Shown: positions 27,156 to 36,744 of the stretch, piece by piece
Numbering within the stretch: position 1 is the stretch's first letter
Layout of the letters: each line of letters begins with the position of its first letter
NCBI GenBank assembly: GCA_036961355.1
Contig: JBALVL010000002.1
Location: 1-64,000 of the forward strand
DNA: 64,000 nucleotides
From: Motiliproteus sp036961355
GTDB taxonomy: Bacteria; Pseudomonadota; Gammaproteobacteria; Pseudomonadales; Balneatricaceae
Reading direction: 5' to 3'
The notes under the pieces: generated by a model
What the model was told of the DNA's origin: nothing
Seen by the model: the letters and a program-made list of their open reading frames with translations, nothing else
The model's database searches: none
Position numbers and translations under genes: made by a program

Positions 27156-27228
27156 AAAAAAAACTACTCAGGCCATATAGCGCGCTAAATTTATGGCTGT
27201 CAATCGATCCAATGATCCGAGTAGTTTT
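27156..27228 (-). terminator. Terminator with a long loop, minus strand
   Basis: On the minus strand AAAACTACTC (from 27228) pairs with GAGTAGTTTT (to 27160), followed by further T to 27156. The roughly 49-base loop holds a second stem (AGCCATA/TATGGCY). It lies 60 bases after the stop of the 28,627 gene and likely ends it. Confidence 0.6.
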
Positions 27229-27289
27229 ATCAAGTAAAGTATGACATCAGTCAATGAAACAGAGCGGGTTAGCCGAGGTTAGTAATGTA

Positions 27290-28627
27290 CTACCGCTCTG
27301 AATAGAGTCGTAGGTTATTAAGGTCGGTATCGATCCGGTCGATTATCAGCTGGTAGTTTTCGCTATCAAGATCCCGGTAGTGCTGCTGGAACTGGGTTTG
27401 GGTTAACCCTTCGGGCAGTTGATCGATCGGGATCATCAGGTCGGGTTCACGCAGCGGGCGATCCAGTCGGTCGATCAGAATGGTGGCCTGATGCGGATTA
27501 CGGCTGATGTGTTGCGCGAACAAGGTGCCGGCACGATCAGCAGCCAGATCGGCAAAACTAAACCCACTGCCACCCTGACCACTGTCCAGTAACTCCTTAA
27601 ACTCACCGATCGCCTGACTAAAGCCAACGTCGGCCAGGACTTGTAGTGCCGCGGAAACGATGAAGTGCTGGCGCAGGTCGACTCGTCCGCGTAATAACGT
27701 GCGGTAGTGTGGTCGCTGTCGGCGTTGGTCATCGCTCAACACCGGCCCGATTATCTGCTCAAACCGACCGCTTCCCAGGTATAGCGCCAATGCCATGATG
27801 GCAGCCTGGCTATGTAGGTGGGTTTGCTCGGGCTCAGCCTGCTGGCCGATACGTCGCAGTAATGGTGCAATGAAGTACGTCATCGAAACCCACTGGCCAG
27901 ACTCCAGCTGCATCGCTTGTTGCTGTAACAGGCTGTAATACTGCGAAATCCATAGCCGGTTGAGGCTCGGTGACTCGCCGCTAAAGCTGCGCACTTGACC
28001 CAGTATCTGAACCAGTTGCTGGCTGGCGTTGTTGGGAGGGTCAATCAGTAATGTCAGCCGATCCGTGGTGATCGCGCTGAGCCGGGCTGTATGAAGTAAA
28101 ATGTGGCTCTGCTCGGCACCGAAGAGAAGTTGGGTGACTCCTGGTATCAACCGCTGTAGCAACGGCTCGGGTATCTCTAACTGTCCCAGCTGAAGCCGGT
28201 CAATACGCAGTTCTTGGATTGATATCGGCAGTCGTAATCGCAGCGACAGATAACGGCCGAACGGATTGTCGGGTAGTCGTAACGAGCTGGTTAGGATGAC
28301 TCCGCCGGGTGTTAGGTCGAACTTGCTGTGCAGTTGCGGGTAAGCGCGCGCCAGCATAGCGGCAAGTGCATCCAGCTCGCTGTGGCTGACCTCGACGGGT
28401 CGCTGCCGGTCAGGGTTGGACGATATCGATTTTGGTTCCGGTTCCAATACCGGATCCTGGTTGACGCTGCGCAGCGTCCGTTTGGCCAACGCTTTGACCT
28501 GTTGCGCCTGCTGCGCACTGATCGCAGGCGGGGCTTCAACCCAAGGGCTATCGCTGATCACTACCGTTAGCAACCATGCTATTGCCAGCATAAAAATGAT
28601 AGCCAGGATGCTGGTTCCTACCAGCAA
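27290..28627 (-). CDS. Membrane-anchored protein of unknown function, 445 aa
   Basis: One N-terminal membrane segment (about residues 3-25, SILAIIFMLAIAWLLTVVI) and a long, probably periplasmic part with a proline-rich stretch near 60-75 and a C-terminal section containing GSGFSFADLAADRAGTLFAQ. That motif suggests a conserved family but I cannot name it. No catalytic signature is seen. The annotated start is TTG; a CTG six codons upstream (28645), preceded by ACGAGG, would give LKALRRLLVGTS and a better positive-inside N-terminus, so the start is uncertain. It lies 140 bases downstream of nasA on the same strand, but nothing ties it to nitrate. Confidence 0.75.
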   Translation of the reverse strand: MLVGTSILAIIFMLAIAWLLTVVISDSPWVEAPPAISAQQAQQVKALAKRTLRSVNQDPVLEPEPKSISSNPDRQRPVEVSHSELDALAAMLARAYPQLHSKFDLTPGGVILTSSLRLPDNPFGRYLSLRLRLPISIQELRIDRLQLGQLEIPEPLLQRLIPGVTQLLFGAEQSHILLHTARLSAITTDRLTLLIDPPNNASQQLVQILGQVRSFSGESPSLNRLWISQYYSLLQQQAMQLESGQWVSMTYFIAPLLRRIGQQAEPEQTHLHSQAAIMALALYLGSGRFEQIIGPVLSDDQRRQRPHYRTLLRGRVDLRQHFIVSAALQVLADVGFSQAIGEFKELLDSGQGGSGFSFADLAADRAGTLFAQHISRNPHQATILIDRLDRPLREPDLMIPIDQLPEGLTQTQFQQHYRDLDSENYQLIIDRIDTDLNNLRLYSER

Positions 28628-28766
28628 TCGGCGTAGCGCTTTCAGTGTTCGATCCTCGTTAGCAACTCAGGTTGAACCCTCGGACGCTATCGCGTTAGGG
28701 CACGTATAGCTTTTATAAGCGCTGATCGAGCTGCTGGCAACTGCAATCGGTGACAGAATCGTTGTG

Positions 28767-31622
28767 TTATTCGTGATGCTGGGGCGCTGCAGCTGACAGT
28801 TGCTGCAACTGTTGCTTAATATCAGGTACGCAAGAACCGCAGTTGGTACCGGCTTTGAGGGTGCTGCCGATCGCCTCGACTGAGTCCAGGCCTAACTCAG
28901 TGATGGCGTTAGCAATGGTGTTTTTACCAACCCCGAAGCAAGCGCACACTACCGCTCCGGCGCTGCTGCTGCCGTGTGGCGGCCGGCCGCTGAGTAGACT
29001 GCGCCGCTCGTTGTCACTGAGTTGATCTTGGCTGAACAGGCTGCCGAGCCACTCGCGCTCGGGCAGTTGCGGTGCGTTTTTCGCGACCACCAGCAGTGCC
29101 TGTAGGCGTCCCTCGGTTATTAGCGCGGTACGATAGACACCCTGTTGGGGATCGCTCAACTCTAGCCATTGCTGATTGGTGCCGGTGCCGGTGCCGGGAT
29201 CGGTATTGGCGTTGCTGGGATTGGAACAAGTCCCGAACCAGCTAGCAGCCTGCTGCGGCCAATCGATTACCGTGTTGTTATCAGCCAGCTCGTAGCGTTG
29301 GAATCCTTGACCTTGTACTCGCACCCGGTAGGTTGCTGGCAGTGTTAATGGTTCGCGGCTTAGCAGGAAGCCATGCCATTGCGTTTGCAGCGGCTCGATC
29401 GCGACCGGGGTTTGTTTACTCTCGGGTTGACCGGAAAGCGGATCGACGACCGGGTTGATCAGTACTCCCATCCGCCCCTGACTGGCAAACTGCGCGGTCC
29501 AGTGCATCGGCACAAACAGCTGTTGCCGACCGATGTTGTCGGTAATACAAACGCGTGCCAGCATCGTTCCCCAGCGGCTTCGCAGTCGGGCCAGACCGCC
29601 GTCGATGAGCTGAAAGTTCTCGGCGTCGGCAGGGTTGATCTCAACAAAAGGTTCGGGTCGGTGGGAGGACAGTCGTGGACTCAGTCCGGTTCGGGTCATG
29701 GTGTGCCACTGGTCGCGAATACGGCCGGTGTTGAGGGTAAACGGGTACTCAGAATCGGGCTGATTGACGGGCCCGCGTGGCTTAATTTCAATAAATCGAG
29801 CTTTGCCATCGGGGCTAAAAAACTGTCCATCACCGAATAGGCGGTCGGTGCCTTGCGGCTTACCGCGACTGTCGGTGTGGGTGATCGGCCAGCGGGTCGG
29901 TTGCAGTGCGTCGTAAGCGGCAGCATCGATATCGGTCAGAGCGGACAGGTTAAAGTCACGCAACACTCCGTCTCGATGGTTGCCGAATGCCGATAAACGC
30001 GCGTGCTCACGAAATATCTGCCATGAGTGTTGGTAATCGAAGGCCTCCGCAAAACCCAATCGCTGGGCGATCTGACTGATCGCCCACCAATCGGGTTTGG
30101 CTTCACCGCGGGGTGGAAAAATTGGCGGTTGCCGTGAGATGCAACGTTCGGCGTTGGTAACGGTGCCATTTCGCTCCCCCCAGCCGGTGGCAGGCAGGCA
30201 GATATGCGCCAGCTCGGCGCTGTCGGTTTGCGCCATGCAGTCGGACAGAATCACCAAAGGGCACTTTTCCAGCGCCGCCTTAATTCTGTCGGCATCGGGC
30301 AGGCTATCGACCGGATTGGTGGCCATGATCCAGATCGCCTTGACGTTGCCCCGCTCGACCTCGCGAAATAGGTCGACCGCCTTATGTCCTGGCTTTTTGG
30401 CGATGTTGTCGCTGTTCCAGAAACGGCCGACCAGTTCACGGTGTTGCGGGTTATCCAGCTCCATGTGGGCCGCCAGCTGATTGGCCAGCCCGCCGACCTC
30501 GCGGCCGCCCATGGCGTTAGGTTGACCGGTCAGCGAGAAAGGTCCCATTCCCGGTTTACCGATGCGGCCGGTGGCTAGGTGCAAATTGATGATCGCGTTG
30601 ACTTTGTCGGTACCGCTGGACGATTGATTGATCCCTTGGCTGAAGGCGGTTACCGCTTTGGGGGTCTCGCTGAACCAACGATAAAAGGTGCTTACCGCGA
30701 TCGGATCAAGCTGGCAGATCTGCGCCACAGTGGCGACATCCGGCGCACTGCTGCGTGCTTGTTGCAGTGCCGTTTCAAAATCGTGGCAGTGCTGATCGAT
30801 GAAGGTGTTGTCGAGGGCATCGTGATCCGCCAGATAGACCAGCAGGCCGTTGAATAAAGTGGCATCGCTGCCGGGCTTAAGCGGCAGGTGCAGATCAGCC
30901 GAGTCACACGTGGCGGTGCGGCGTGGGTCGATCACCACCAGCTTATGAGCGGGGTTGGTCGCTTTGGCGGCCTTGATACGCTGAAACAGGATTGGGTGAC
31001 ACCAGGCCATGTTGGATCCGGTCAGTACCATCAGTTCGGCCTGATCCAGATCGTCATAACAACCCGGAACGGTATCGCTGCCGAAGGCACGTTTGTGCCC
31101 GGCCACGGCCGAAGACATACAAAGCCGCGAATTGGTGTCGATATTGGCGCTGCCGATAAAGCCTTTCATCAGCTTGTTGGCGACATAATAATCTTCGGTC
31201 AGTAGCTGGCCGGAACAATAGATGGCAAAGGCATCGGGGCCATGCTGGTCGATGATCGATTGAATCTGTCCGGCAGCGGTATCGAGAGCGCTGTCCCAGC
31301 TGACCCGTTGGCCGTTAATTAGTGGGTGCAGCAGTCGAGCGGCCGGATCGAGCGTTTCGAGTAGGTTAGTGCCCTTGGAGCAGAGTATCCCCTTGTTGCC
31401 GGGGTGTGACTTGTCACCGCTGATGTTGATTGCCGAAGCAGGATTCAGGAGCGTGGCTGCCGGGTCCTGCTCGGTTGTTACGGTGGCTTCAATACCGCAA
31501 CCGGTGCCACAGTAGGGACAGGTGGTTTTGATGCAGCGTTTTTTTAATGAGGGCGTTGCCGGTTGCTCGTTGTTGAGTTGTGTGACGGGCGCAATGTCGA
31601 TGGCACGGGCTTGGCTATTCAT
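28767..31622 (-). CDS. nasA: Assimilatory nitrate reductase catalytic subunit
   Basis: This cytoplasmic molybdo-bis-MGD enzyme reduces nitrate to nitrite. The N-terminal [4Fe-4S] site is C35-X2-C38-X3-C42-X38-C81 (CPYCGTGCG, ILCSKG). The molybdopterin oxidoreductase core and the dinucleotide-binding domain (FTLNTGRIRDQWHTMTRTG) follow. The C-terminal 70 residues form a BFD-like [2Fe-2S] domain (CACFGVGKN, GTNCGSCVPDI). At 951 residues it is the long, BFD-containing NasA type. Its ATG overlaps the stop of the preceding gene by 8 bases, so it is coupled to it. Last gene of the nirB operon. Confidence 0.95.
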   Translation of the reverse strand: MNSQARAIDIAPVTQLNNEQPATPSLKKRCIKTTCPYCGTGCGIEATVTTEQDPAATLLNPASAINISGDKSHPGNKGILCSKGTNLLETLDPAARLLHPLINGQRVSWDSALDTAAGQIQSIIDQHGPDAFAIYCSGQLLTEDYYVANKLMKGFIGSANIDTNSRLCMSSAVAGHKRAFGSDTVPGCYDDLDQAELMVLTGSNMAWCHPILFQRIKAAKATNPAHKLVVIDPRRTATCDSADLHLPLKPGSDATLFNGLLVYLADHDALDNTFIDQHCHDFETALQQARSSAPDVATVAQICQLDPIAVSTFYRWFSETPKAVTAFSQGINQSSSGTDKVNAIINLHLATGRIGKPGMGPFSLTGQPNAMGGREVGGLANQLAAHMELDNPQHRELVGRFWNSDNIAKKPGHKAVDLFREVERGNVKAIWIMATNPVDSLPDADRIKAALEKCPLVILSDCMAQTDSAELAHICLPATGWGERNGTVTNAERCISRQPPIFPPRGEAKPDWWAISQIAQRLGFAEAFDYQHSWQIFREHARLSAFGNHRDGVLRDFNLSALTDIDAAAYDALQPTRWPITHTDSRGKPQGTDRLFGDGQFFSPDGKARFIEIKPRGPVNQPDSEYPFTLNTGRIRDQWHTMTRTGLSPRLSSHRPEPFVEINPADAENFQLIDGGLARLRSRWGTMLARVCITDNIGRQQLFVPMHWTAQFASQGRMGVLINPVVDPLSGQPESKQTPVAIEPLQTQWHGFLLSREPLTLPATYRVRVQGQGFQRYELADNNTVIDWPQQAASWFGTCSNPSNANTDPGTGTGTNQQWLELSDPQQGVYRTALITEGRLQALLVVAKNAPQLPEREWLGSLFSQDQLSDNERRSLLSGRPPHGSSSAGAVVCACFGVGKNTIANAITELGLDSVEAIGSTLKAGTNCGSCVPDIKQQLQQLSAAAPQHHE

Positions 31623-33174
31623 TGCCGGACCTCCGGGTTGCAGCGCTGTGAGTCGCTGTTTGAGTGGGTTCTTGACTAAGTATTTGACTAGGTACTTGAG
31701 TGGCTATGTCAGCGTCAGTTGCCAGCTCAGCGACGGTGCTATCGGCTGGTTTGCAGACTGTTGGCGTGCCGGCGGTCTGCTCCGGTTGACCGAAGATCAG
31801 TTCGCTACGTAGTGGCTGCAAGTCCGTTTGGTCCTGCATCAGTTGGTAGTACCAGGGGCCATCGGCGGTATCGCCGTAGAGCACGGCGCCGACAAGCCGG
31901 TTGTCGCGGATCACCAATTTTTTGTAGACGCCGGTACTGAGATCGCGATAGTGGATCAGTTCGGCGCTGTTTTTGTCGCCTTCGAAGCCTTCGCTGTTGA
32001 GCACTGCCGTCGCCGGTTGCGGATCAAAATCGCCCATAGAGAACAGGTTAATTCCCGATACTTTGAGTCGGGTTGACGGCTGTTGATAGCGATAGCTAGC
32101 CACGCCGTGTCCTGCCAAGTGGTTAGCGCAGACGCTGGCTTGTTGGAACAGTGGCTCGACCAGACCGAAGGTGGTGTTTCGATGTTCGACACACTCACCG
32201 ACCGCGTAGATTTTAGGATCGTAGGTCTGCATGCAATCGTTGACCAGAATCCCTTGTTGGCAGTGTAAACCGCTGCTGCTGGCCAACGCGGTGTTGGGAC
32301 TGATTCCGATCGCCATCACCACCAGCGATGCCGCTAACTGCTCTCCGCCATCGAGTTGCAGTGCGCATACCCGGCCATTGCGGCTCAGCAGCTGCTGGCT
32401 GTTAACCCTGAATCGGAATTTAATGCCGCGCTCCTGGAGCTGCTGTTGCAGCAGCAGGGCAGCTTCTTTATCGAGCTGACGATTGAGTGGGTAACCCGAG
32501 CGATGAATTACCGTAACGTCCATCCCCAGTTGATTGAGGCCATGAGCGGCTTCCAGGCCGAGCAGTCCGGCACCGATAACCACTGCCGAGCCGCCGGCCT
32601 GCGCCAGTTGCCGCATCCGTTCTACATCACGAATGCCGCGAAACCCCAGCACCCCTGTGATCTGGCTAGGGGTAAGGCTTATCGTGGCAGTCTGGTTACG
32701 AGCACTGCGGCTATCGGTTAGGTCGGTTACGTCTAGCGGCAAAGTGATCGGTGTTGAACCGGTGGCGATCAGTAAACGGTCATAGCTGAGCCGGTAGCCA
32801 TCGCGGCAAATCACCTGCTGGTGTAGCCGGTCGATAGCCACAGCTTCGTGTTGCTCTCCGGCCAGCAACTCAATTTCGTGCTCGCGGTACCAATCCCGGT
32901 CATGAATTAAGATCTGTTCAATATCAGTTTCACCTGCCAAAAGTGGTGACAGCATAATACGGTTATAGCTGCCGAACGGTTCGTTGCCGATGACGGTGAT
33001 TTGATAGTGATCAGGGACGGCGCTCAACAGCTCATCCAGCGTGCGGATACCGGCAATACCGTTGCCGATGATGACCAGGTTGGGTTTGATCACCGATGTT
33101 GTTACCGATGATTGTGCCGATGTAGTTGCGGCTGTTTTAGACACCTTTTTAGACACCTCAGTCACCGAGTTCAC
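31615..33174 (-). CDS. FAD/NAD(P)H-dependent electron-transfer subunit of nitrate assimilation
   Basis: About 520 residues resembling the N-terminal half of NirB and NasC-type reductases. The first nucleotide-binding motif is VIIGNGIAGIRTLDELL, the second VVIGAGLLGLEAAHGLNQLG, and NDCMQTYDPKIYAVGECVEH closes the FAD domain. It probably passes electrons from NAD(P)H to NasA (inference from position). There is no ATG near the N-terminus. The GTG at 33174, four bases after the nirD stop, is the best start; further GTGs lie at 33165, 33156 and 33144. A longer frame from 33261 would overlap nirD and is rejected. No C-terminal BFD domain is seen. Confidence 0.85.
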   Translation of the reverse strand: MNSVTEVSKKVSKTAATTSAQSSVTTSVIKPNLVIIGNGIAGIRTLDELLSAVPDHYQITVIGNEPFGSYNRIMLSPLLAGETDIEQILIHDRDWYREHEIELLAGEQHEAVAIDRLHQQVICRDGYRLSYDRLLIATGSTPITLPLDVTDLTDSRSARNQTATISLTPSQITGVLGFRGIRDVERMRQLAQAGGSAVVIGAGLLGLEAAHGLNQLGMDVTVIHRSGYPLNRQLDKEAALLLQQQLQERGIKFRFRVNSQQLLSRNGRVCALQLDGGEQLAASLVVMAIGISPNTALASSSGLHCQQGILVNDCMQTYDPKIYAVGECVEHRNTTFGLVEPLFQQASVCANHLAGHGVASYRYQQPSTRLKVSGINLFSMGDFDPQPATAVLNSEGFEGDKNSAELIHYRDLSTGVYKKLVIRDNRLVGAVLYGDTADGPWYYQLMQDQTDLQPLRSELIFGQPEQTAGTPTVCKPADSTVAELATDADIATQVPSQILSQEPTQTATHSAATRRSGNE

Positions 33175-33178
33175 CGTG

Positions 33179-33502
33179 TCAGGCCGCGACTTCAACCTGA
33201 CCGTTGTTAAGTCGTACCTGGAATACCGGTACGCTGAGCGAGTCGTCCTCTTGGCAGACACCGGTGTTGAGGCAAAAGTGCTGTTTGTACAGCGGTGAGG
33301 CGACGCTAGTAACGCTACCGAGTTGGGCCATCAGGCCGCGTGACAGCACGTTGGCTTTTCCGGCCGGGTCGTAGTTGCCCACGGCAAAAAGGCTGTCGGT
33401 GCGATTCTGGCGAAAAATCGCCACCTGTTGATCGTTGATCAGCGCGCAGACGCCGGTGTTGGGAGAGATGTCGGTCAGTTGGCAAACAGGGGTCCAGCTC
33501 AT
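33179..33502 (-). CDS. nirD: Nitrite reductase (NADH) small subunit NirD
   Basis: NirD is the Rieske-fold small subunit of the assimilatory NirBD enzyme. The 107-residue protein has WTPVCQLTDISPNTGVCALI, the FAVGNYDP loop and SPLYKQHFCLNTGVC. As in other NirD proteins, the classical CxH...CxxH Rieske cluster ligands are absent. The ATG has AGGAGAAAACC upstream. It lies 150 bases after nirB and is followed almost at once by the FAD subunit. Confidence 0.93.
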   Translation of the reverse strand: MSWTPVCQLTDISPNTGVCALINDQQVAIFRQNRTDSLFAVGNYDPAGKANVLSRGLMAQLGSVTSVASPLYKQHFCLNTGVCQEDDSLSVPVFQVRLNNGQVEVAA

Positions 33503-33654
33503 GGTTTTCTCCTGAGGATCGATCAGTATCGGTTGTCGGTATCACGGCGGTGGTCACCGGACGTTAGTCACCGGGCATTTTTCTAGGCGTGATGCTGAGT
33601 AATCAGTATCAACAAACAAGAGATCCGTGCCCGGCGCGATGATCTATTAAGCCG

Positions 33655-36255
33655 CTAGCTGGCTTTGGCGATCAGCTTGCCCTGTTCATGCTCGAAGGCT
33701 GGACGCAGCTGTTCCCGTTCTTCGATATAGGCCAGGCTGTCGTCGCTGCTGTCGGCATTGATGAAGTGGGCGAAGCGCTTGAGTTTGTGCTCGTCTTCTA
33801 GCGTGGTGGCCCACTCGCACTGATAGTTTTCGACATTAAGATCCATTTCGTTCTTCAGCTCGGCGGCCAGCCCCAGCGAGTCATCAAGGATCACCTGCTT
33901 GAGGTAGTCGAGACCGCCTTCGAGGTTGTCCATCCACACCGAGGTGCGCTGCAAGCGATCTGCAGTACGGATGTAAAACATCAGTAGCCGGTCGATGGTC
34001 TTGATCAGAGTCTCTTTGTCGAGGTCGGTAGCGAACAGGTCGCCGTGGCGCGGCTTCATGCCGCCATTACCACAGACGTAAAGGTTCCAGCCGTTTTCGG
34101 TGGCGATAATACCGATATCTTTCGACTGGGCTTCGGCGCACTCGCGGGTACAACCCGATACGCCAAATTTGAATTTGTGCGGTGCGCGCAGCCCTTTGTA
34201 GCGGTTCTCCAGCTCAATGGCGAGGCCGACCGAATCGTCGACACCGTAGCGACACCAGTTGCTGCCGACACAGGATTTAACCGTTCGCAATGATTTGCCG
34301 TAAGCGTGTCCGGTTTCAAAACCGGCATCGACCAGTTGTTTCCAGATGTCGGGAAGCTGATGCAGTTGGGCACCAAAAAGGTCGACCCGCTGGCCACCGG
34401 TGATCTTGGTGTAGAGATTGTACTGCTTGGCAACCTGTCCTATCACGATCAGCTTGTCGGGGGTGATCTCGCCGCCCGCGATGCGTGGTACCACCGAGTA
34501 GGTGCCGTCTTTCTGCATGTTGCCCAGATAGATATCGTTGGTGTCCTGCAGGCCGATATGCTCCTCTTTGAGGATGTAATCGTTCCAGCAACTGGCCAGA
34601 ATGTTGGCTACCGCCGGTTTGCAGATTTCGCAGCCGTGACCGTTACCGTGTTTGTCGATTAGATCGCTAAAGGAGGAGATCTTCTCGACCCGCACCAGGT
34701 GGTACAACTCCTGACGACTGTACGGGAAGTGCTCACACAGATCTTTGCTGACCTCGACCCCCAGCTCTTCGAGCTCATGATGGACCAGGCTGGTCAGTAG
34801 AGGTACGCAACCGCCGCAACCGCTACCCGCCTTGGTGAACCCTTTGACGTCGGTAACCGAACAGCAGCCGCTGCTGCTGATCGCGGAGCGGATATCGCCT
34901 TTGGAGACATCGTGACACGAGCAGATCTGGGCAGTTTCCGGCAATGCGGCAACGCCAAGACCGGTTTGTCCGTCGTCCCCGTGGTTGGGCAGAATCAGTG
35001 ATTCGGGGAACTCAGGAAGCTGGATACCATTGAGCATATACTGCAGCAGGGTGCCGTAATCTGCGGCATCACCAACCAACACGGCCCCCAGCAACAAGCT
35101 GTTATCCTCGCTGACAACGATCTTCTTATAGACCTCATCGGGCTGGTTGAAGTAGGTGTAGATCTTGGCACCGGGGGTGAGCCCCTGAGCATCGCCGACG
35201 GACGCAACATCGACCCCCATCAGCTTGAGTTTGGTGCTCATATCAGCCCCGGTGAAGGTGAGTGTCTGTTCGCCTTCGCCGATATGCGAGGCGGCGACTT
35301 TGGCCATCGCGTAGCCGGGGGCGACCAGGCCGAAGATGCGGCCGTTCCACAACGCACATTCGCCGATGGCATAGACGTCTGGATCGGAGGTCTGGCACTG
35401 ATTATTAACGCTGATGCCGCCACGTTCGCCGATCTCTAAACCGCACTGACGAGCCAGCTCATCCTGTGGCCGGATACCGGCCGAGAATATTACCAGATCG
35501 GTTTCCAGCGCTTCGCCGTCGGCAAACTCCATCTTATGGACGCAGCTGTCTCCGGCGACGATACGGCTGGTGGCTTTAGAAAGGTGTACGCCAACCCCCA
35601 GCGTTTCGATCTTGTTTTTGAGCAGTGCGCCGCCTCCGTCATCGACCTGTACCGCCATCAAACGTGGTGCAAATTCGACCACGTTGGCCTGCAGTCCCAA
35701 GTCTTTGATCGCTTTTGCCGCTTCCAGCCCCAGTAGGCCGCCGCCGACCACCGTACCGATCTTGGCTCCCTTGTCGGCAGCAGCGGTGATCGCTTCAAGG
35801 TCCTCAATGGTGCGGTAGACAAAGCAATTTTCGCGGTCGTTTCCTTCAATCGGAGGGACGAATGGGAACGATCCGGTGGCCAGCACCAGCTTGTCGTAGC
35901 TCAGGTTTTGCTGTTTGGCGGATATCACGGTTTTAGCGGCAAGGTCGATGCTGACCACTTTGTCGTCGAGATGCACCTGCACCCCCAGCGCCTGGTATTT
36001 CTCCAGCGTGGTCATCGCCAATGGCTCAGCGCTGCGGGTCTTAAAGAAGTCGGTCAGGTGCATCCGGTCGTAGGCCACCCGAGGCTCTTCGCTGAACGTT
36101 GTGATCTGATAGCGGTGAGCATCGTCGCAGGCCAGTAGCGAGTCGATAAACTGGTGGCCGACCATACCGTTACCGACCACGATGACCTTTATCTTATCGC
36201 TAGTGCCTAAGGCTGTGCTTGAATGACTAGCGCTGATTGCTGAAGGTGTGCTCAT
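33655..36255 (-). CDS. nirB: Nitrite reductase (NADH) large subunit NirB
   Basis: NirB reduces nitrite to ammonium with NADH, FAD, Fe-S and sirohaem in the cytoplasm. In order: FAD domain (VVGNGMVGHQFIDSL near 26), NADH motif VVGGGLLGLEAAKAI near 165, a BFD-type [2Fe-2S] domain near 445-490 (CSCHDVSKG, GSGCGGC), then the sulfite/nitrite reductase ferredoxin-like half and the sirohaem-[4Fe-4S] ligands C662, C668, C702 and C706 (CVGSNWC, SGCTREC). Length of 866 residues fits. First gene of nirB-nirD-FAD subunit-nasA, behind a sigma-54 promoter. Confidence 0.96.
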   Translation of the reverse strand: MSTPSAISASHSSTALGTSDKIKVIVVGNGMVGHQFIDSLLACDDAHRYQITTFSEEPRVAYDRMHLTDFFKTRSAEPLAMTTLEKYQALGVQVHLDDKVVSIDLAAKTVISAKQQNLSYDKLVLATGSFPFVPPIEGNDRENCFVYRTIEDLEAITAAADKGAKIGTVVGGGLLGLEAAKAIKDLGLQANVVEFAPRLMAVQVDDGGGALLKNKIETLGVGVHLSKATSRIVAGDSCVHKMEFADGEALETDLVIFSAGIRPQDELARQCGLEIGERGGISVNNQCQTSDPDVYAIGECALWNGRIFGLVAPGYAMAKVAASHIGEGEQTLTFTGADMSTKLKLMGVDVASVGDAQGLTPGAKIYTYFNQPDEVYKKIVVSEDNSLLLGAVLVGDAADYGTLLQYMLNGIQLPEFPESLILPNHGDDGQTGLGVAALPETAQICSCHDVSKGDIRSAISSSGCCSVTDVKGFTKAGSGCGGCVPLLTSLVHHELEELGVEVSKDLCEHFPYSRQELYHLVRVEKISSFSDLIDKHGNGHGCEICKPAVANILASCWNDYILKEEHIGLQDTNDIYLGNMQKDGTYSVVPRIAGGEITPDKLIVIGQVAKQYNLYTKITGGQRVDLFGAQLHQLPDIWKQLVDAGFETGHAYGKSLRTVKSCVGSNWCRYGVDDSVGLAIELENRYKGLRAPHKFKFGVSGCTRECAEAQSKDIGIIATENGWNLYVCGNGGMKPRHGDLFATDLDKETLIKTIDRLLMFYIRTADRLQRTSVWMDNLEGGLDYLKQVILDDSLGLAAELKNEMDLNVENYQCEWATTLEDEHKLKRFAHFINADSSDDSLAYIEEREQLRPAFEHEQGKLIAKAS

Positions 36256-36336
36256 GGTTGGCTCCGCTCAATCTGAATTTACTGAAATTCGAATACGGCC
36301 TTAAGAGCTCGTATTGATATTTGTTAACCCAGTATA

Positions 36337-36352
36337 AGCAGGATGTGTGCCA
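36337..36352 (-). promoter_or_regulatory. Sigma-54 promoter of nirB
   Basis: On the minus strand TGGCACACATCCTGCT: the GG and GC doublets are exactly 10 bases apart as sigma-54 requires. Predicted start near 36325, giving a leader of about 70 bases. Confidence 0.8.
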
Positions 36353-36490
36353 TACCTGTTTTTGTGTATTAGCTGTTTGATTAAAAAGGTTTTTTAAAAT
36401 CGGATTGAGATTTTGACTAAGTCCTATCGAGACAGAAAACAGGCCAGATGGCACAGAGATAGTGCGTAGATTCTGCCGGTGGTAGTTGAT

Positions 36491-36548
36491 GGTGCACGTG
36501 CAGCATAAGGTGCAATCAGACGGTGCAGCGGTATTGATAAACAGTGCA
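36491..36548. promoter_or_regulatory. Cluster of NtrC-like sites upstream of nirB
   Basis: GGTGCA occurs at 36491, 36509 and 36522, with GTGCA at 36498 and AGTGCA at 36543. The 17-mer at 36511-36527, TGCAAT-N5-GGTGCA, fits the NtrC palindrome TGCACC-N5-GGTGCA at 10 of 12 positions. The cluster is about 165-220 bases upstream of the predicted start, typical for an enhancer. Confidence 0.7.
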
Positions 36549-36744
36549 TCATAATAGGTAGGTTGGTGTTGTAGGTGGGTGTTGTAGGAGGGATTAGCGC
36601 TGTAGCTAACGCAAGCGGGTCGGAACCGGCGTGTTGCCTTGAGAGGGTATACGACGATGTTAGCAACATTAGCTTTAAGGTCACTTCGGTGGTTAGCCGG
36701 TTAACCTTGGACAATCAGCGAGGTTGGCGTCAGCCGCATCGTAA

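Larger units (their letters stand above)
36256..36744. other. Intergenic region between nirB and the kinase gene
   Basis: No credible gene is seen. It holds the nirB sigma-54 promoter and the NtrC-like cluster listed separately. The first part is AT-rich. The kinase-phosphatase gene ends at the far side without an obvious intrinsic terminator. Confidence 0.6.

Noticed and set aside
36256..36330. Hairpins in the nirB leader (AATACG/CGTATT and GAATTT/AAATTC)
   Set aside because: Checked as an ANTAR target, but neither loop follows the A1/G4 hexaloop rule and there is no terminator, so NasT control of nirB is not supported.
36424..36714. A 96-codon minus-strand open frame upstream of nirB
   Set aside because: It overlaps the NtrC-like cluster, has no ribosome site and does not resemble a protein.
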